Of a stretch of DNA of 64,000 bases, positions 9,174 to 17,267 are shown piece after piece. Within the stretch, counting starts at the first letter, position 1, and each line of letters opens with the position of its first letter. The notes below the pieces were generated by a model. The model was not told the origin of the DNA and did not search any database. It was given only the letters and a program-made list of their open reading frames with translations. Source of the DNA: Salinivenus iranica (GTDB lineage: Bacteria > Bacteroidota > Rhodothermia > Rhodothermales > Salinibacteraceae); assembly GCA_002894665.1 (NCBI GenBank), contig NCRB01000007.1:1-64000 (forward strand), read 5' to 3'. The translations under genes were made by a program, and so were the position numbers.

Positions 9174-9363
9174 TAGGTGCCGCGAACATCCGAAGGAAGT
9201 ATGTCGGGAACGACAACAGTTCCCGTCTACCTGGTGTCATGGCTTCACCCTCGGGAGTGAGGTTTCATCCTCATCTCTCGTGTAGCTCGCGGAGCAGGCG
9301 TAAGACCTCACGGCAGCCTGCGTAGAACGCGAAGAATCTCCCGGCTTTAGCCGGGGGAGAAGT
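9174..9363 (+). ncRNA. IS605 right end with omega-RNA-like scaffold
   Basis: This 190-base stretch has no gene. It holds several short hairpins, and its last 25 bases form a strong stem (CTCCCGGC...GCCGGGGGAG, about 9339-9360) abutting the element boundary. In IS605 elements with TnpB this position carries the omega (re)RNA scaffold, whose guide is read from the flanking DNA. Here the guide would come from the host IS256 gene after 9363. With TnpB destroyed the RNA would have no partner in the element itself. The RNA is inferred from position and structure, not shown. Confidence 0.45.
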
Positions 9364-10142
9364 CAAGCTACCGCAACGGGAGCTACGAGCGTCAGCTCAC
9401 CACGTGTGTCGGCCGGCTCGAGCTGGAGGTGCCCCGCGATCGAGAGGGGACATTCCAGACCGAACTCTTTCAGCTGTATCCGCGGTTGGGGAAAGCACTG
9501 GTTCTGGCTTTGATGCAGTATGGCCCACCAGGGCATCTCCATGCGCCGCGTGAAGGAGGTCACCACCGAGCTTTTGCGGACGGGAGTTCAGTAAGTCGAC
9601 AGGTGCTTGGCTCACCGGCGGGCTAGACGAGCAGGTTGAGGCCTGGGCCTCTCGCTCTCTGGAGGAGCAGCGCTACCCGTTTCTGGTGCTAGACGTGATG
9701 CACCTGAAGGTTCGGCGTCAGGGTGCGGTACGTTCAACGATCGTGATGCTGGCGGTATGCATCAATGAGGCGGGCCAACGGAAATTCTCGGCCTTTGAGA
9801 CCGCCTTCGGCTCTGCGGGCACTTGAGGACGGCCTATGCGAGGCGACCGCCGTACTGGCCGTGCCAGAGAAGTATCGAAAGCGGCTCCGGACGACAAACA
9901 TGCTGAAACGCTCCATTCAGGAGATCAGATATTGGGAAAAGGGGATCCGAATCTTCCTGAACATGGGCTCAGCTGGACGGCTTGTTGGCGCCCTCTGTGC
10001 AGAGACGCATGAAGGGGGGTTAACCGAGCACCGGTACCTGATCCTGGGCGAATACTTCGAGTGGAGAACCGCCCGATCGGCACTGTCCATGCCTAAATCG
10101 AAGATCTGGCAGAACGCTGGGTACACACTTTTCGGGCTTTGA
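9364..10142 (+). pseudogene. IS256-family transposase, C-terminal fragment
   Basis: It continues the transposase split at 7480: SYRNGSYERQLTTCVGRLEL, EVPRDREGTFQTELFQ, then after a frameshift ISMRRVKEVTTELLR, then SLEEQRYPFLVLDVMHLKVR. An internal deletion near 9816 joins FETAFGSAG to ATAVLAVPEKYRKRL, removing roughly a hundred residues of the catalytic region. The end reads LKRSIQEIRYWEKGIRIF and LVGALCAETHE. With several frameshifts, a stop and a deletion, the transposase cannot be active. Confidence 0.85.
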
Positions 10143-10255
10143 TCGGCACCTCATAGGGGACGGGAAATCTGTTCCCAATATATTCCCAGGTCCCTCGGGT
10201 TTAACGGTGTTATTTTCCGCACTCGCCGCACAATCGGAAAGGAGGCCCTAAACAG

Positions 10256-10299
10256 AAAACGCCCCTGAGTCGGCTATAGAAGCCGCTCAGGGGCGTTTT
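10256..10299. terminator. Strong bidirectional hairpin terminator
   Basis: Perfect 14-base arms AAAACGCCCCTGAG (10256-10269) and CTCAGGGGCGTTTT (10286-10299) enclose a second 5-base stem (CGGCT/AGCCG). The A and T runs at the two ends make it work as a terminator on either strand. It stands directly downstream (minus-strand sense) of a tRNA-3'-end-like fragment, the usual place for a tRNA terminator. Confidence 0.8.
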
Positions 10300-10301
10300 G
10301 C

Positions 10302-10322
10302 TGGTGCCCGAGATGGGATTCG
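10302..10322 (-). other. tRNA 3'-end fragment, candidate left attachment site
   Basis: This 21-base segment matches the CCA end and T-arm of the tRNA-Leu at 62251-62271 in 18 of 21 positions, with the first 12 identical (TGGTGCCCGAGA). It lies in the same orientation and next to a terminator, and no tRNA body follows. That is the expected footprint of an island integrated into the 3' end of a tRNA gene. The mismatches leave open that it derives from a different tRNA. Confidence 0.5.
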
Positions 10323-10641
10323 TGGTAAACGCAACCGCCGAGAAGTCCCGAGGATTGACGGAATATCAGCCTCTGTAGCTGTTAAACGGCGAAATAGGAC
10401 GTTGTGTGTCAAAACGGATCAGGTCGTAGCAGAGAACTTATGGGGACTCAACCCTGACAGTAGCCCTGAGAGTTTTAATCTGGACACTTGAAGGACTCGA
10501 GTCTCTCATCTGGACAGTTTTATAAACGCTTCTCTGCAAGTCCGACTTCTCTGGCGCACATCGCTTGCAATCAAAGTATCATATCGATATTCTCTAGCAG
10601 ATTAAATGGACTCGCTGTTGAATTTTATCTTTTGACAAGAC
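10323..10641. other. Non-coding stretch with short repeats before the PfkB-NDT operon
   Basis: No gene is supportable here. It holds the left copy of the repeat shared with 62127-62146 (10450-10469) and two direct copies of ATCTGGACA 30 bases apart (10478-10486, 10508-10516). The last 80 bases are AT-rich and should contain the promoter of the operon starting at 10642; a TTGACA hexamer at about 10634 is too close to the start to be its -35. Confidence 0.5.
10450..10469. repeat. Direct repeat near island left end
   Basis: AACCCTGACAGTAGCCCTGA matches 62127-62146 in 19 of 20 positions and in the same orientation. The two copies lie about 128 and 105-125 bases inside the left and right candidate attachment sites. 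Confidence 0.6.
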
Positions 10642-10959
10642 ATGTGTGGAGGCTCTAGCAGCAGTTACGCGTCTACTAGCACTTCCGACGAGAACTGTGA
10701 GGATGTCCACGTTAAAGAAAAGCTTAGCTCCCCGCAGCCGCGTGGAATGACAGAGGTTGAAGAGGGCGACATCTTAGCCATTGATTTGGTCGAGGGTTCA
10801 GTGAAGGCAGTGACAGAGGGTGGTCTTACTGTTGGCTCGATTACGGGCCCGGAGACCGCAAACCTGAAGGACTGTCTACGGAGCGGGCATGAATACGAGG
10901 CCGAGGTGGTAAGCAAGGAAGGAGGAAGTTGTGAAGTCGTGGTGACCTATGACAGGTAG
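10642..10959 (+). CDS. Small protein of unknown function, first gene of the PfkB-NDT/QueC-like operon
   Basis: A 105-residue protein. The first 35 residues are Ser/Glu-rich and look disordered. Residues 36-105 read as a small beta domain: EEGDILAIDL, VKAVTEGGLTVGSITG, then CLRSGHEYEAEVVSKEGG and CEVVVTY. The pattern of a strand, a GG turn, an L..C..SG helix and two final strands faintly recalls HIRAN domains, which bind DNA ends, but this is only a resemblance. It ends 8 bases before the kinase-transferase gene and is surely co-transcribed with it. No membrane segment or signal peptide is visible. Confidence 0.7.
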   Translation: MCGGSSSSYASTSTSDENCEDVHVKEKLSSPQPRGMTEVEEGDILAIDLVEGSVKAVTEGGLTVGSITGPETANLKDCLRSGHEYEAEVVSKEGGSCEVVVTYDR

Positions 10960-10967
10960 GACAAATA

Positions 10968-12173
10968 ATGGATGTCGTTGGTGGTACCTATCACGAATGC
11001 GTTCTTACAGGAGACTCGGCTAACCAGCTACGCGGTTCCGGCTTGCGAGGTGTTGCGGCCTTAGCGAATCTGCTCTCCGACCATGTGACGTTCCACACTT
11101 GCGTTGCAGAAGAGGACATACCGAAACTCGAAGCCTGTAAAGAAGCCTACTGCTTTGAGCCTGACATCTATGAAATCCCGGAGACGGTAGCGTTCAACTA
11201 TCTTCATCCCCTTCGAGGCGACGGATACAGACCGGTCAGTGCTTCCAGCCAAGAACGTCGATTTGAAGTCGATGTGGATGCTCCAGTACTGTACTTCGGA
11301 ATGATAGAAGCTACTCCCGTCGTCGATGGGAGCCGCGTAGTGTATGATCCTCAAAACGCGATCCCTCAACCCTTTTCTAAGACAGGCTCTGCAGCAGACG
11401 AACTAGCCCTTGTCCTTAACCGAGAAGAGGGTAGGCACTTGACTGATCGACAAGACCCTGTTTCGATATGCCAGCAACTTGTCGAGGAAGAAGCCTCTGT
11501 CGTTGTAATGAAATGTGGAACTCAAGGGGCTTACGTTTACAACGATGGAGAAATTGAATGGGTCGCTCCATATAAAACAGATGAAATACACCCGATTGGG
11601 TCGGGGGACGTGTTCTCAGCAGTTTTCTTTCGAGAATGGGCAGACAAGCAACGAGACCCCTTCGAGGCGGCTAAGACGGCCTCTCTCTATACTGCTTTCT
11701 ACTGTAGGTACAACAATTTGCCCTTTCCCTCAGATCCTTCCTTGGTAGAAGATTTCAATCCAGAGCCTATAAGTGCTTCTTTTAATCCTGGTCAAGTGTA
11801 TCTCGCTGGTCCATTTTTCGATATGGGCCAACAGATGATGGTTATTGAGACGAAAATGGCATTGGAGAAGATGGGGGCGGATGTATTTTCGCCGTATCAC
11901 GATGTTGGGTTTCCCAATAATAGTTACCAAAGAAAAAAGGTTGCCCGGAAAGATCTCGGAGGACTGGAGACAAGCGACGTTGTTCTTGCTCTGTTAGACG
12001 ATCCGGATCGCGGTACTTCTTTTGAGATGGGGTACGCGCGTAACTCAGATCTACCAGTGATAGGTTACGCGAATGATCTCGATAGAAATCATACGCTCAT
12101 GCTTGAAGGAACTGACTGCTTTCTGACCGAAAGCTTTTCAACTGCTATTTACAGAGCTTTATGGGCGACCTAG
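10968..12173 (+). CDS. PfkB-family kinase fused to nucleoside 2-deoxyribosyltransferase
   Basis: A 401-residue two-domain enzyme. Residues 1-265 form a ribokinase/PfkB-type fold: the start DVVGGTYHE is typical of PfkB sugar or nucleoside kinases, and IGSGDVFSAVF (210-220) carries the GSGD anion hole with catalytic Asp214. Residues 275-401 form a nucleoside 2-deoxyribosyltransferase-like domain: VYLAGPFFDMG (277-287), SDVVLALLDDPDRGTSFEMG with the probable nucleophile Glu353, then LPVIGY. Such transferases cleave or exchange the N-glycosidic bond of deoxynucleosides or dNMPs, and PfkB enzymes phosphorylate sugars or nucleosides. The fusion implies that one nucleoside passes through both steps. 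The gene overlaps the QueC-like gene by 13 bases, so the products are tightly coupled. The substrate is unknown. Confidence 0.85.
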   Translation: MDVVGGTYHECVLTGDSANQLRGSGLRGVAALANLLSDHVTFHTCVAEEDIPKLEACKEAYCFEPDIYEIPETVAFNYLHPLRGDGYRPVSASSQERRFEVDVDAPVLYFGMIEATPVVDGSRVVYDPQNAIPQPFSKTGSAADELALVLNREEGRHLTDRQDPVSICQQLVEEEASVVVMKCGTQGAYVYNDGEIEWVAPYKTDEIHPIGSGDVFSAVFFREWADKQRDPFEAAKTASLYTAFYCRYNNLPFPSDPSLVEDFNPEPISASFNPGQVYLAGPFFDMGQQMMVIETKMALEKMGADVFSPYHDVGFPNNSYQRKKVARKDLGGLETSDVVLALLDDPDRGTSFEMGYARNSDLPVIGYANDLDRNHTLMLEGTDCFLTESFSTAIYRALWAT

Positions 12174-12760
12174 AATATTCAAATATCCTGCTTTTTTCTG
12201 GTGGCATCGACTCGACCGCACTTGCGTTCTCGATGCGTCCAGATTTGGCCTTGACGGTAGATTATGGACAGGTCTGCGCAGATGCTGAGATTCTTGCGTC
12301 GGAGCAGATTTGCTCCACTTTGGGGGTTGAACATGAGGCTGTCGAGGTTGATTGCAGCGACTTCGGCACCGGGTCGCTCTCTCCCAATGAGCAAGTAGAA
12401 GAGGGACCCACGCCGGAATGGTGGCCGTTTCGAAACCAGTTTCTGATTACCGTTGCTGCTATGAAGGGAGTCCAGATAGGCGCTGATAATATTGTTGTCG
12501 GAACCGTTGAAGGGGACTCAGATCACGCCGATGGGCAGGCTGATTTTTTTCGATCAATGGACGAAGTAGTTTATGGACAGGAAGGGAGCCTACACGTGAG
12601 AGTGCCAGCTATATGCTCCACCACCGTCGAGCTCGTTGAACAATCAGGAGTTCCAGAAAGGATTCTGTTGTGGTCCCACTCCTGTCACGTTTCTAACCAC
12701 CCATGTGGCGAATGTAGGGGGTGTCAGAAACACTATGAGGTTATCGAGCAGTCTTTCTAA
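12161..12760 (+). CDS. QueC-like PP-loop ATPase (7-cyano-7-deazaguanine synthase homologue)
   Basis: A compact 199-residue relative of QueC. The ATP-pyrophosphatase P-loop is FSGGIDSTA (12-20), followed by LTVDYGQVCADAEI, a QueC hallmark, and PFRNQFLITVAA (89-100). A zinc site of four cysteines closes the protein: C175, C182, C185 and C188 (CHVSNHPCGECRGC). QueC makes a nitrile from a carboxylate using ammonia and ATP. This shorter form may work on a related substrate. It is distinct from the true-length QueC at 23940, which has lost these cysteines. The start ATG lies inside the end of the preceding gene. Confidence 0.85.
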   Translation: MGDLEYSNILLFSGGIDSTALAFSMRPDLALTVDYGQVCADAEILASEQICSTLGVEHEAVEVDCSDFGTGSLSPNEQVEEGPTPEWWPFRNQFLITVAAMKGVQIGADNIVVGTVEGDSDHADGQADFFRSMDEVVYGQEGSLHVRVPAICSTTVELVEQSGVPERILLWSHSCHVSNHPCGECRGCQKHYEVIEQSF

Positions 12761-12777
12761 CCCAAGGCCAGTCAGCC

Positions 12778-13089
12778 ATGGCTACACTCGTGGAAAAATC
12801 CCGATCCGATCATGATAAGATCATGAGTCGCGCACTTGACCAGTGGGGATTCGAAGGGCAGATTACAAAAACCTTTGAAGAATGTAGTGAGCTAAAAAAC
12901 GCTCTTCGACGCTACAAGAGAGGTGAGGCTAAAGATAAAGAAGTGATCACTGAGGTTGCTGATGTGATGATCATGGCATCGCAACTGGCCCATTATTTTG
13001 GGAGCCAGAAAGTCAAAGACGAAATAAATAGGAAGCTGAGTCGTGTAGAAAGACGTCTAGGGGAAACGTCCGACTCTACATTTGCATGA
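12778..13089 (+). CDS. MazG-like nucleotide pyrophosphohydrolase
   Basis: A 103-residue all-helical protein with the metal-binding MazG signature: EECSELKNAL (E35 and E38) in the first helix and EVADVMIMASQL (E59 and D62) in the next. Such enzymes cleave NTPs or dNTPs to monophosphates and pyrophosphate and remove non-canonical nucleotides from the pool. It follows the QueC-like gene by 17 bases and is probably the last gene of the operon. With the deoxyribosyltransferase and kinase upstream, it suggests handling of a modified deoxynucleotide. Its length is normal for single-domain MazG proteins. Confidence 0.88.
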   Translation: MATLVEKSRSDHDKIMSRALDQWGFEGQITKTFEECSELKNALRRYKRGEAKDKEVITEVADVMIMASQLAHYFGSQKVKDEINRKLSRVERRLGETSDSTFA

Positions 13090-13169
13090 TACATAAGTGT
13101 ATCGTTTACGATACCATTCTTGCTAAACTGCTCCTGCCGAATCGCACGTCGAATAACACATCTTTGCGC

Positions 13170-14610
13170 GTCTACGCGATTCCTTCTAGGAAACCTCGTT
13201 CGCTGTTCGCGAGCCGCCACCAGGTCCCGTGCCCTCGTCCCTCCAGTTCGACCAGATCAAGTGAGCGAAGCGTCTGGAGGTTATTGCACTGTTCGACGAG
13301 GCACGTCATCCAGCGCCTCTTAAACGTCAGAAAGCGAGGTCTCGCCTGTTTTCGCGAGCACCTTCAAGATCTCACGCTGGAGACCGCTGAGATCGTGCTC
13401 AACGCGGGTCGGCGGAACGTAATGAACTGGGCGAAAGCGCACGACAATCTCCCCGCCCCGCTCCTCAAACTCCGGAGGAATGAGGCTCGCCTCTTCGGTA
13501 AGTTCGACCATTTTCACCGTGCCACGGCCCCACTGCTCGATGATCCCGCGGCGGTAGAAGGTATCCGCGATGAGGTCGTTGCGAATTTGAGACGTGTGCG
13601 GCTCGGTTAGCTCTTCAATCGTGATCTCGGGCGGCAGGGCGCCGATGTTCGTGATCTCGAGGCGGTCATCGAAGATAGCCATGCCAATGGAGCCGCCCTG
13701 GAGGCCGTAGTCGCGGTGGCAGAGCGCATTGGCCAGTGCCTCGCGGAGCGCCTCCAGCGGGTAAAGGGGGCGTGTCCTCACGCTCCATTTCGTCTGGGCG
13801 CACCTCGCTTGCAATCGGCAGGTGCTCCCGAAGAAACCGCTGGGCCTGCTGGAAGAGCTTGAACGCGTTCCCTCGCACCTGACGGTTGTCTTCAAACTCG
13901 CTTTTGGTCGTTCCACGGAACCGTGCCATCCGTAGGAGGCACTGCGGATAGTCGGGCATAAAGAGTCGATCCTCCCCGAAGAATACCACAGCGGCGTTTA
14001 AAACCTGCCCGTTGCGAATCAGGCCGAGACCTCGAAGAAGATCTTCAGGGTCGCGGGTCCCAGGCTCCCACATCCGCCCCCGGTCGGTCGCCGCATTGAT
14101 CGTTCGCGTGATCTCCGAAGCATCAAGGTCGCCCACCCCTATATTCGAGGCCGGACAGGCCTCCCAGCGCCGACGCGGGTCCCGGTTCTCCACGAGGCGC
14201 TGCTCGTAGGTCTCCTGCTCCATCTGCCGAGTCGTCGGTCCCTGCCGGACGTAGGAGCGTCCGTCGTAGGTGTACGGCCCTGTGCGGTCCCCAGGCACGC
14301 TGATGACGAGAACTGCACGATCGCCCTCTACCGGCACAATCTCCGGATCAAGGACCACCTGGGGTTCAATCTGGCTCAGTTCACGCGCGATGTCCTGGCG
14401 CGTGGAGTCCGATCCCTCCTGGCCTACGATGTCCCCGTCGTCGGTGACCCCGAAGAGGACGTGCCCGCCCCCTCCATTCAGCATTCCGCATATCGACCGG
14501 GCCGCGGCGCTTCGTTGTCCCGTCGAGCGCTTGAACTCCACCTGCGGAGACTCCCGGCCTCGTACGATACTTCGAACCTCATCAAGAGTCACAGACAATC
14601 GCGCTCCATG
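13170..14610 (-). pseudogene. Frameshifted AlbA-type (COG2865) ATP-binding transcriptional regulator
   Basis: The minus strand begins near 14600 with an AlbA_2 (Schlafen-like) domain (VEFKRSTGQRSAAARSI, GGGHVLFGVTDDG). It continues through the middle region to SEVRPDEMERE at about 13800. A frameshift there moves the reading to the frame that carries the HATPase-like part (LREALANALCHRDYGLQGGS, RGIIEQWGRGTVKMVEL). A second break near 13320 separates a final winged-helix piece (VEQCNNLQTLRSLDLVELEG, about 13180-13310). All parts of a normal regulator of about 480 residues are recognisable but in three frames, so it is a recent pseudogene. An original start at TTG or GTG around 14592-14598 is likely. 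Alternatively, sequencing error could explain the breaks. Confidence 0.8.
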
Positions 14611-14909
14611 AACAGTCGAGTCGCAGCGAAAGAAAACGGACTCTTCAGCAAACCATAAGCAGGGTGCATCCCGGCGGTTTTTGGAATGGCGAAGAGCTCG
14701 CAAACTCCGTGATCAATGCCGCTGAAGCAAGGAGCAAGCTTGAAGGTGAAGTCGCGAAGCTCTTCCGGGCCGCCCACGACATGTTCCAAACTGCAGGCGC
14801 GGGGTTGACGATGCACCCGTAAGAGTCACCTGTCGACTGGGACGTTCGGTGCTCCTGGAGGGAAGCTCCTCACACACCGTGGAGGACACTCAGAGCGCCG
14901 AAGGGCGAA

Positions 14910-15431
14910 TCATGACTGCTCTCCGCTATTGTCGAGGAAGTCTAATTTGAAAATGGAATACGGGGATTCCCGCCAGGCGTCGAGGTCGATCGCTGGTCCA
15001 GCGCCCAGCCTGTGGGGCTGCTCGATCGGAGTGCCGTCTTCCTCGTACTTCAACGTTTTTAGTAGCGCAGTAGGCAACTCATCGTACATGCTGTCAAAGC
15101 CTGTGTAGACGAGGCCGATCCTCTCGAAGTACTGGTACTCGCCGCCCTGTATGACGGTCTTCCCATCCGCAGTGTGGATCGGACTCCACCAGCCCCCATC
15201 AATGGGGGCATCGGGGTAGTCGGATGAGCCGATGATCCCGAATCTTCCCAGTCGTGCCCGGTAGATGTTGTCTGTATGATCAGATCCGGAGTCGGATATC
15301 TTCATTAGAGGACGGATCTCCCCGTCTTCTTCGCGGAATGGTTTGATCCCCCAGACGTCGGCGGCGATTTTTGATAGACGTATTTCGTACGGAGTAGCGT
15401 TTAGGTCGTCGAGAATCGGGGTACTGCTCAT
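14910..15431 (-). CDS. Hypothetical protein, 173 residues
   Basis: I do not recognise this family. The protein is acidic, with no membrane segment or signal peptide. It contains a Trp/Gly-rich centre (APIDGGWWSPIHTADG) and alternating hydrophobic strands, suggesting a compact beta-rich fold. It starts with ATG at 15431 and ends with EQS. It stands alone between the decayed AlbA-type regulator and the integrase, with gaps of about 90 and 320 bases. The 15432-15752 gap contains no gene I can support. Confidence 0.6.
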   Translation of the reverse strand: MSSTPILDDLNATPYEIRLSKIAADVWGIKPFREEDGEIRPLMKISDSGSDHTDNIYRARLGRFGIIGSSDYPDAPIDGGWWSPIHTADGKTVIQGGEYQYFERIGLVYTGFDSMYDELPTALLKTLKYEEDGTPIEQPHRLGAGPAIDLDAWRESPYSIFKLDFLDNSGEQS

Positions 15432-15752
15432 CGCAATGGGGAGAACTTGTAGAGGAGTTGACAGAGTAAGGGAGCACTTGAAGGCTCAGTCACAGTCTCT
15501 GCCTGTCGGCGAGTTCTGATCGTTAAAATCCAGGTTCAATCGCTGAGCCGCTACTTGACTAAATGGAACCGTTCATTCCGCGGCCAGCTGCCCCACCAAT
15601 TCTAGTGGGCGGGGCTGGCTGAACGGCCTCCAGCCAATGGGGCTATTCTGCAGGAGAGGCCTCCCTCGGGGTCCGTTTCGCATGCTGTGGAGGTGGCAAG
15701 TGGGGGACGTGACGGCAAGTGCGGTTTGGAAAGAGATCGAGGGGCCTGACAG

Positions 15753-17240
15753 TTACTCCTGCTCGGAGTCCGAGTCTCCAGGCACCTCCCCACCTAAGGT
15801 CGGCACAGGGATCTCGTGGCGGATGCACTGCCGACGGACCAGGGATTTGCCCACGTCCAGAAGGCGAGCCGCCCCGCTGATCGACCCGGCTTCTTCGATG
15901 GCCTCTCGGTAGTCGGCTTCCGAGTGTCCTTTGCGCCCGCCGCCGAGACCTCCGCGGTCGGGCACCTTGAGTATTTCTGGACCGTCCTCCCCCGGAAGGC
16001 GGGGCGGTTCCGACCGGTCAAACCACCACTCGGGAATCTTCCAGTCTGACCGGCCTTCAGACTCCGGCTCAGAGAGATCCTCTTCGAGGCGATCCGGCAG
16101 CTCCAGGCCCATCGCCTCGGCGGCGCTCTGCATGTCCGAGTGGCCGTTCGTTTCGTGTCGGCCGTACATGAGGCTCTGCTCCTCGCGGCTGTGGCGGAGG
16201 CGGCCCATGAGGCCCGCGATGTTGCCGCCCCCTCGCAGGTAGTGAGCGGCGAACGTGTGGCGGAGATCTTTAAGACGAACCCCCTCTTCGTATCCGTTTT
16301 CCGGCGTGAGTCCGGCAGCCTTCCGGGCTTTCCGCCACCGGTAGTCGAGTTGGCCCTTGCTGAGCCGAAAGGCCCGCTCCTCCGGCTCGCGGCTCTTGAG
16401 AAGCCCCTGGAGGGCATACATAGCCACAGGAGGGAGGTCAATCCGCGCGCTCCGTTCGCGAGTTTTATTGTCGCGGACAAAAAGGGTCCAGTTCTCTTCG
16501 TCGACATCTCGTCCCCGGATGCGGAGGATGGGCGACTTGTCGATTCCCGTCGACGCTTTGAGAAGAAGAAACATCCGCACCTCCCATTCGCTCGCCGAGA
16601 TCACGCGGTGGAGCGCTTTGGGCGAGAGGACCACGTCCCGCCGGTCGTCTTCGCTCGGGCGATCGGCCTCTCGGAGGATGGCCCGCGCGTCGGGGGTGCC
16701 GAGCCGATCCTGAAGGAACTTGGATAAGAAGCCCCAGAGCCCATTTTTGACGGTGTTCGGCTTGTAGCCCTCCGTCTGGATCATGTGGCGGACGCACCGG
16801 TCGATGTGGCTCGGCTCGTAGAGCCAGCTCACGCGAGCCTCTTTTCCGGCGAGAAGCGGGCCCGAGGGCTCAACGGTGATCCGAAGCAAGTGCCGCGCGC
16901 CGAGCTGATGGTTCTCGTAGTCGAGCGTCTGGGCAAAGGTTTTGACGACCTGCTTCAGGAGCGGATCGTTGACCCGGCGGGCAAGCTCATCCAAATGGTC
17001 GCGGCGCCACGCGTGATAGAGGCTCGGGAGATCGATTTTACCGCCCTGTCCGGGCCCCTCCGGCTCTAGTGCCTCGATCAGCCCGTAGTATCCCCCCTCC
17101 CAGACGTAACGAAGGGCCTGCTCCATTTTCTTGGCGACGGCCTTCCGGTCGGTCTTGGTGCTGAGCCGAGGGGTCTTGCCGTAGCCGGGAAGGACAATTT
17201 CTACCTTATAATATTTGCTGTTGCTAGCCTTGAAGGGCAT
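15753..17240 (-). CDS. Tyrosine recombinase (phage integrase family) with altered catalytic motif
   Basis: A 495-residue integrase. Residues 1-50 resemble an arm-type N-terminal domain, about 70-185 the SAM-like core-binding domain, and about 200-365 the catalytic domain. LKDLRHTFAAHYL (323-335) supplies Arg327, LRHSREEQ supplies His350, and SLMYGR supplies the nucleophile Tyr359. The place of the first catalytic arginine (normally TGLR) reads TGIDKSP (231-237), and the HxxR histidine is replaced by Lys324. A C-terminal extension (366-495) contains an HTH-like stretch (YREAIEEAGSISGAARLLD). It is probably the island's recombinase, unless the changed residues have inactivated it. The likely excisionase gene lies just upstream. 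Confidence 0.88.
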   Translation of the reverse strand: MPFKASNSKYYKVEIVLPGYGKTPRLSTKTDRKAVAKKMEQALRYVWEGGYYGLIEALEPEGPGQGGKIDLPSLYHAWRRDHLDELARRVNDPLLKQVVKTFAQTLDYENHQLGARHLLRITVEPSGPLLAGKEARVSWLYEPSHIDRCVRHMIQTEGYKPNTVKNGLWGFLSKFLQDRLGTPDARAILREADRPSEDDRRDVVLSPKALHRVISASEWEVRMFLLLKASTGIDKSPILRIRGRDVDEENWTLFVRDNKTRERSARIDLPPVAMYALQGLLKSREPEERAFRLSKGQLDYRWRKARKAAGLTPENGYEEGVRLKDLRHTFAAHYLRGGGNIAGLMGRLRHSREEQSLMYGRHETNGHSDMQSAAEAMGLELPDRLEEDLSEPESEGRSDWKIPEWWFDRSEPPRLPGEDGPEILKVPDRGGLGGGRKGHSEADYREAIEEAGSISGAARLLDVGKSLVRRQCIRHEIPVPTLGGEVPGDSDSEQE

Positions 17241-17267
17241 GTCATCTTCTTATCTCTCGGGTTTATC

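Larger units (their letters stand above)
7477..9363 (+). mobile_element. IS200/IS605-type element with LAGLIDADG cargo in place of TnpB
   Basis: The element holds a complete Y1 transposase (tnpA), a truncated tnpB and a LAGLIDADG endonuclease gene. At its 3' end is a G+C-rich hairpin at about 9340-9360 (CTCCCGGCTTTAGCCGGGG), typical of the right end of this family. It is inserted inside an IS256-type transposase gene. The two halves of that host gene place the boundaries within a few bases of 7477 and 9363. IS605 elements make no target duplication, and none is visible. The left boundary is the less certain one. Confidence 0.75.

Noticed and set aside
14664-14822. Small plus-strand frame of 52 residues starting at GTG
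   Set aside because: It has plausible codon use and a helical sequence, but no ribosome-binding site and no homology that I recognise. It may be the tail of a lost gene, so I did not list it.
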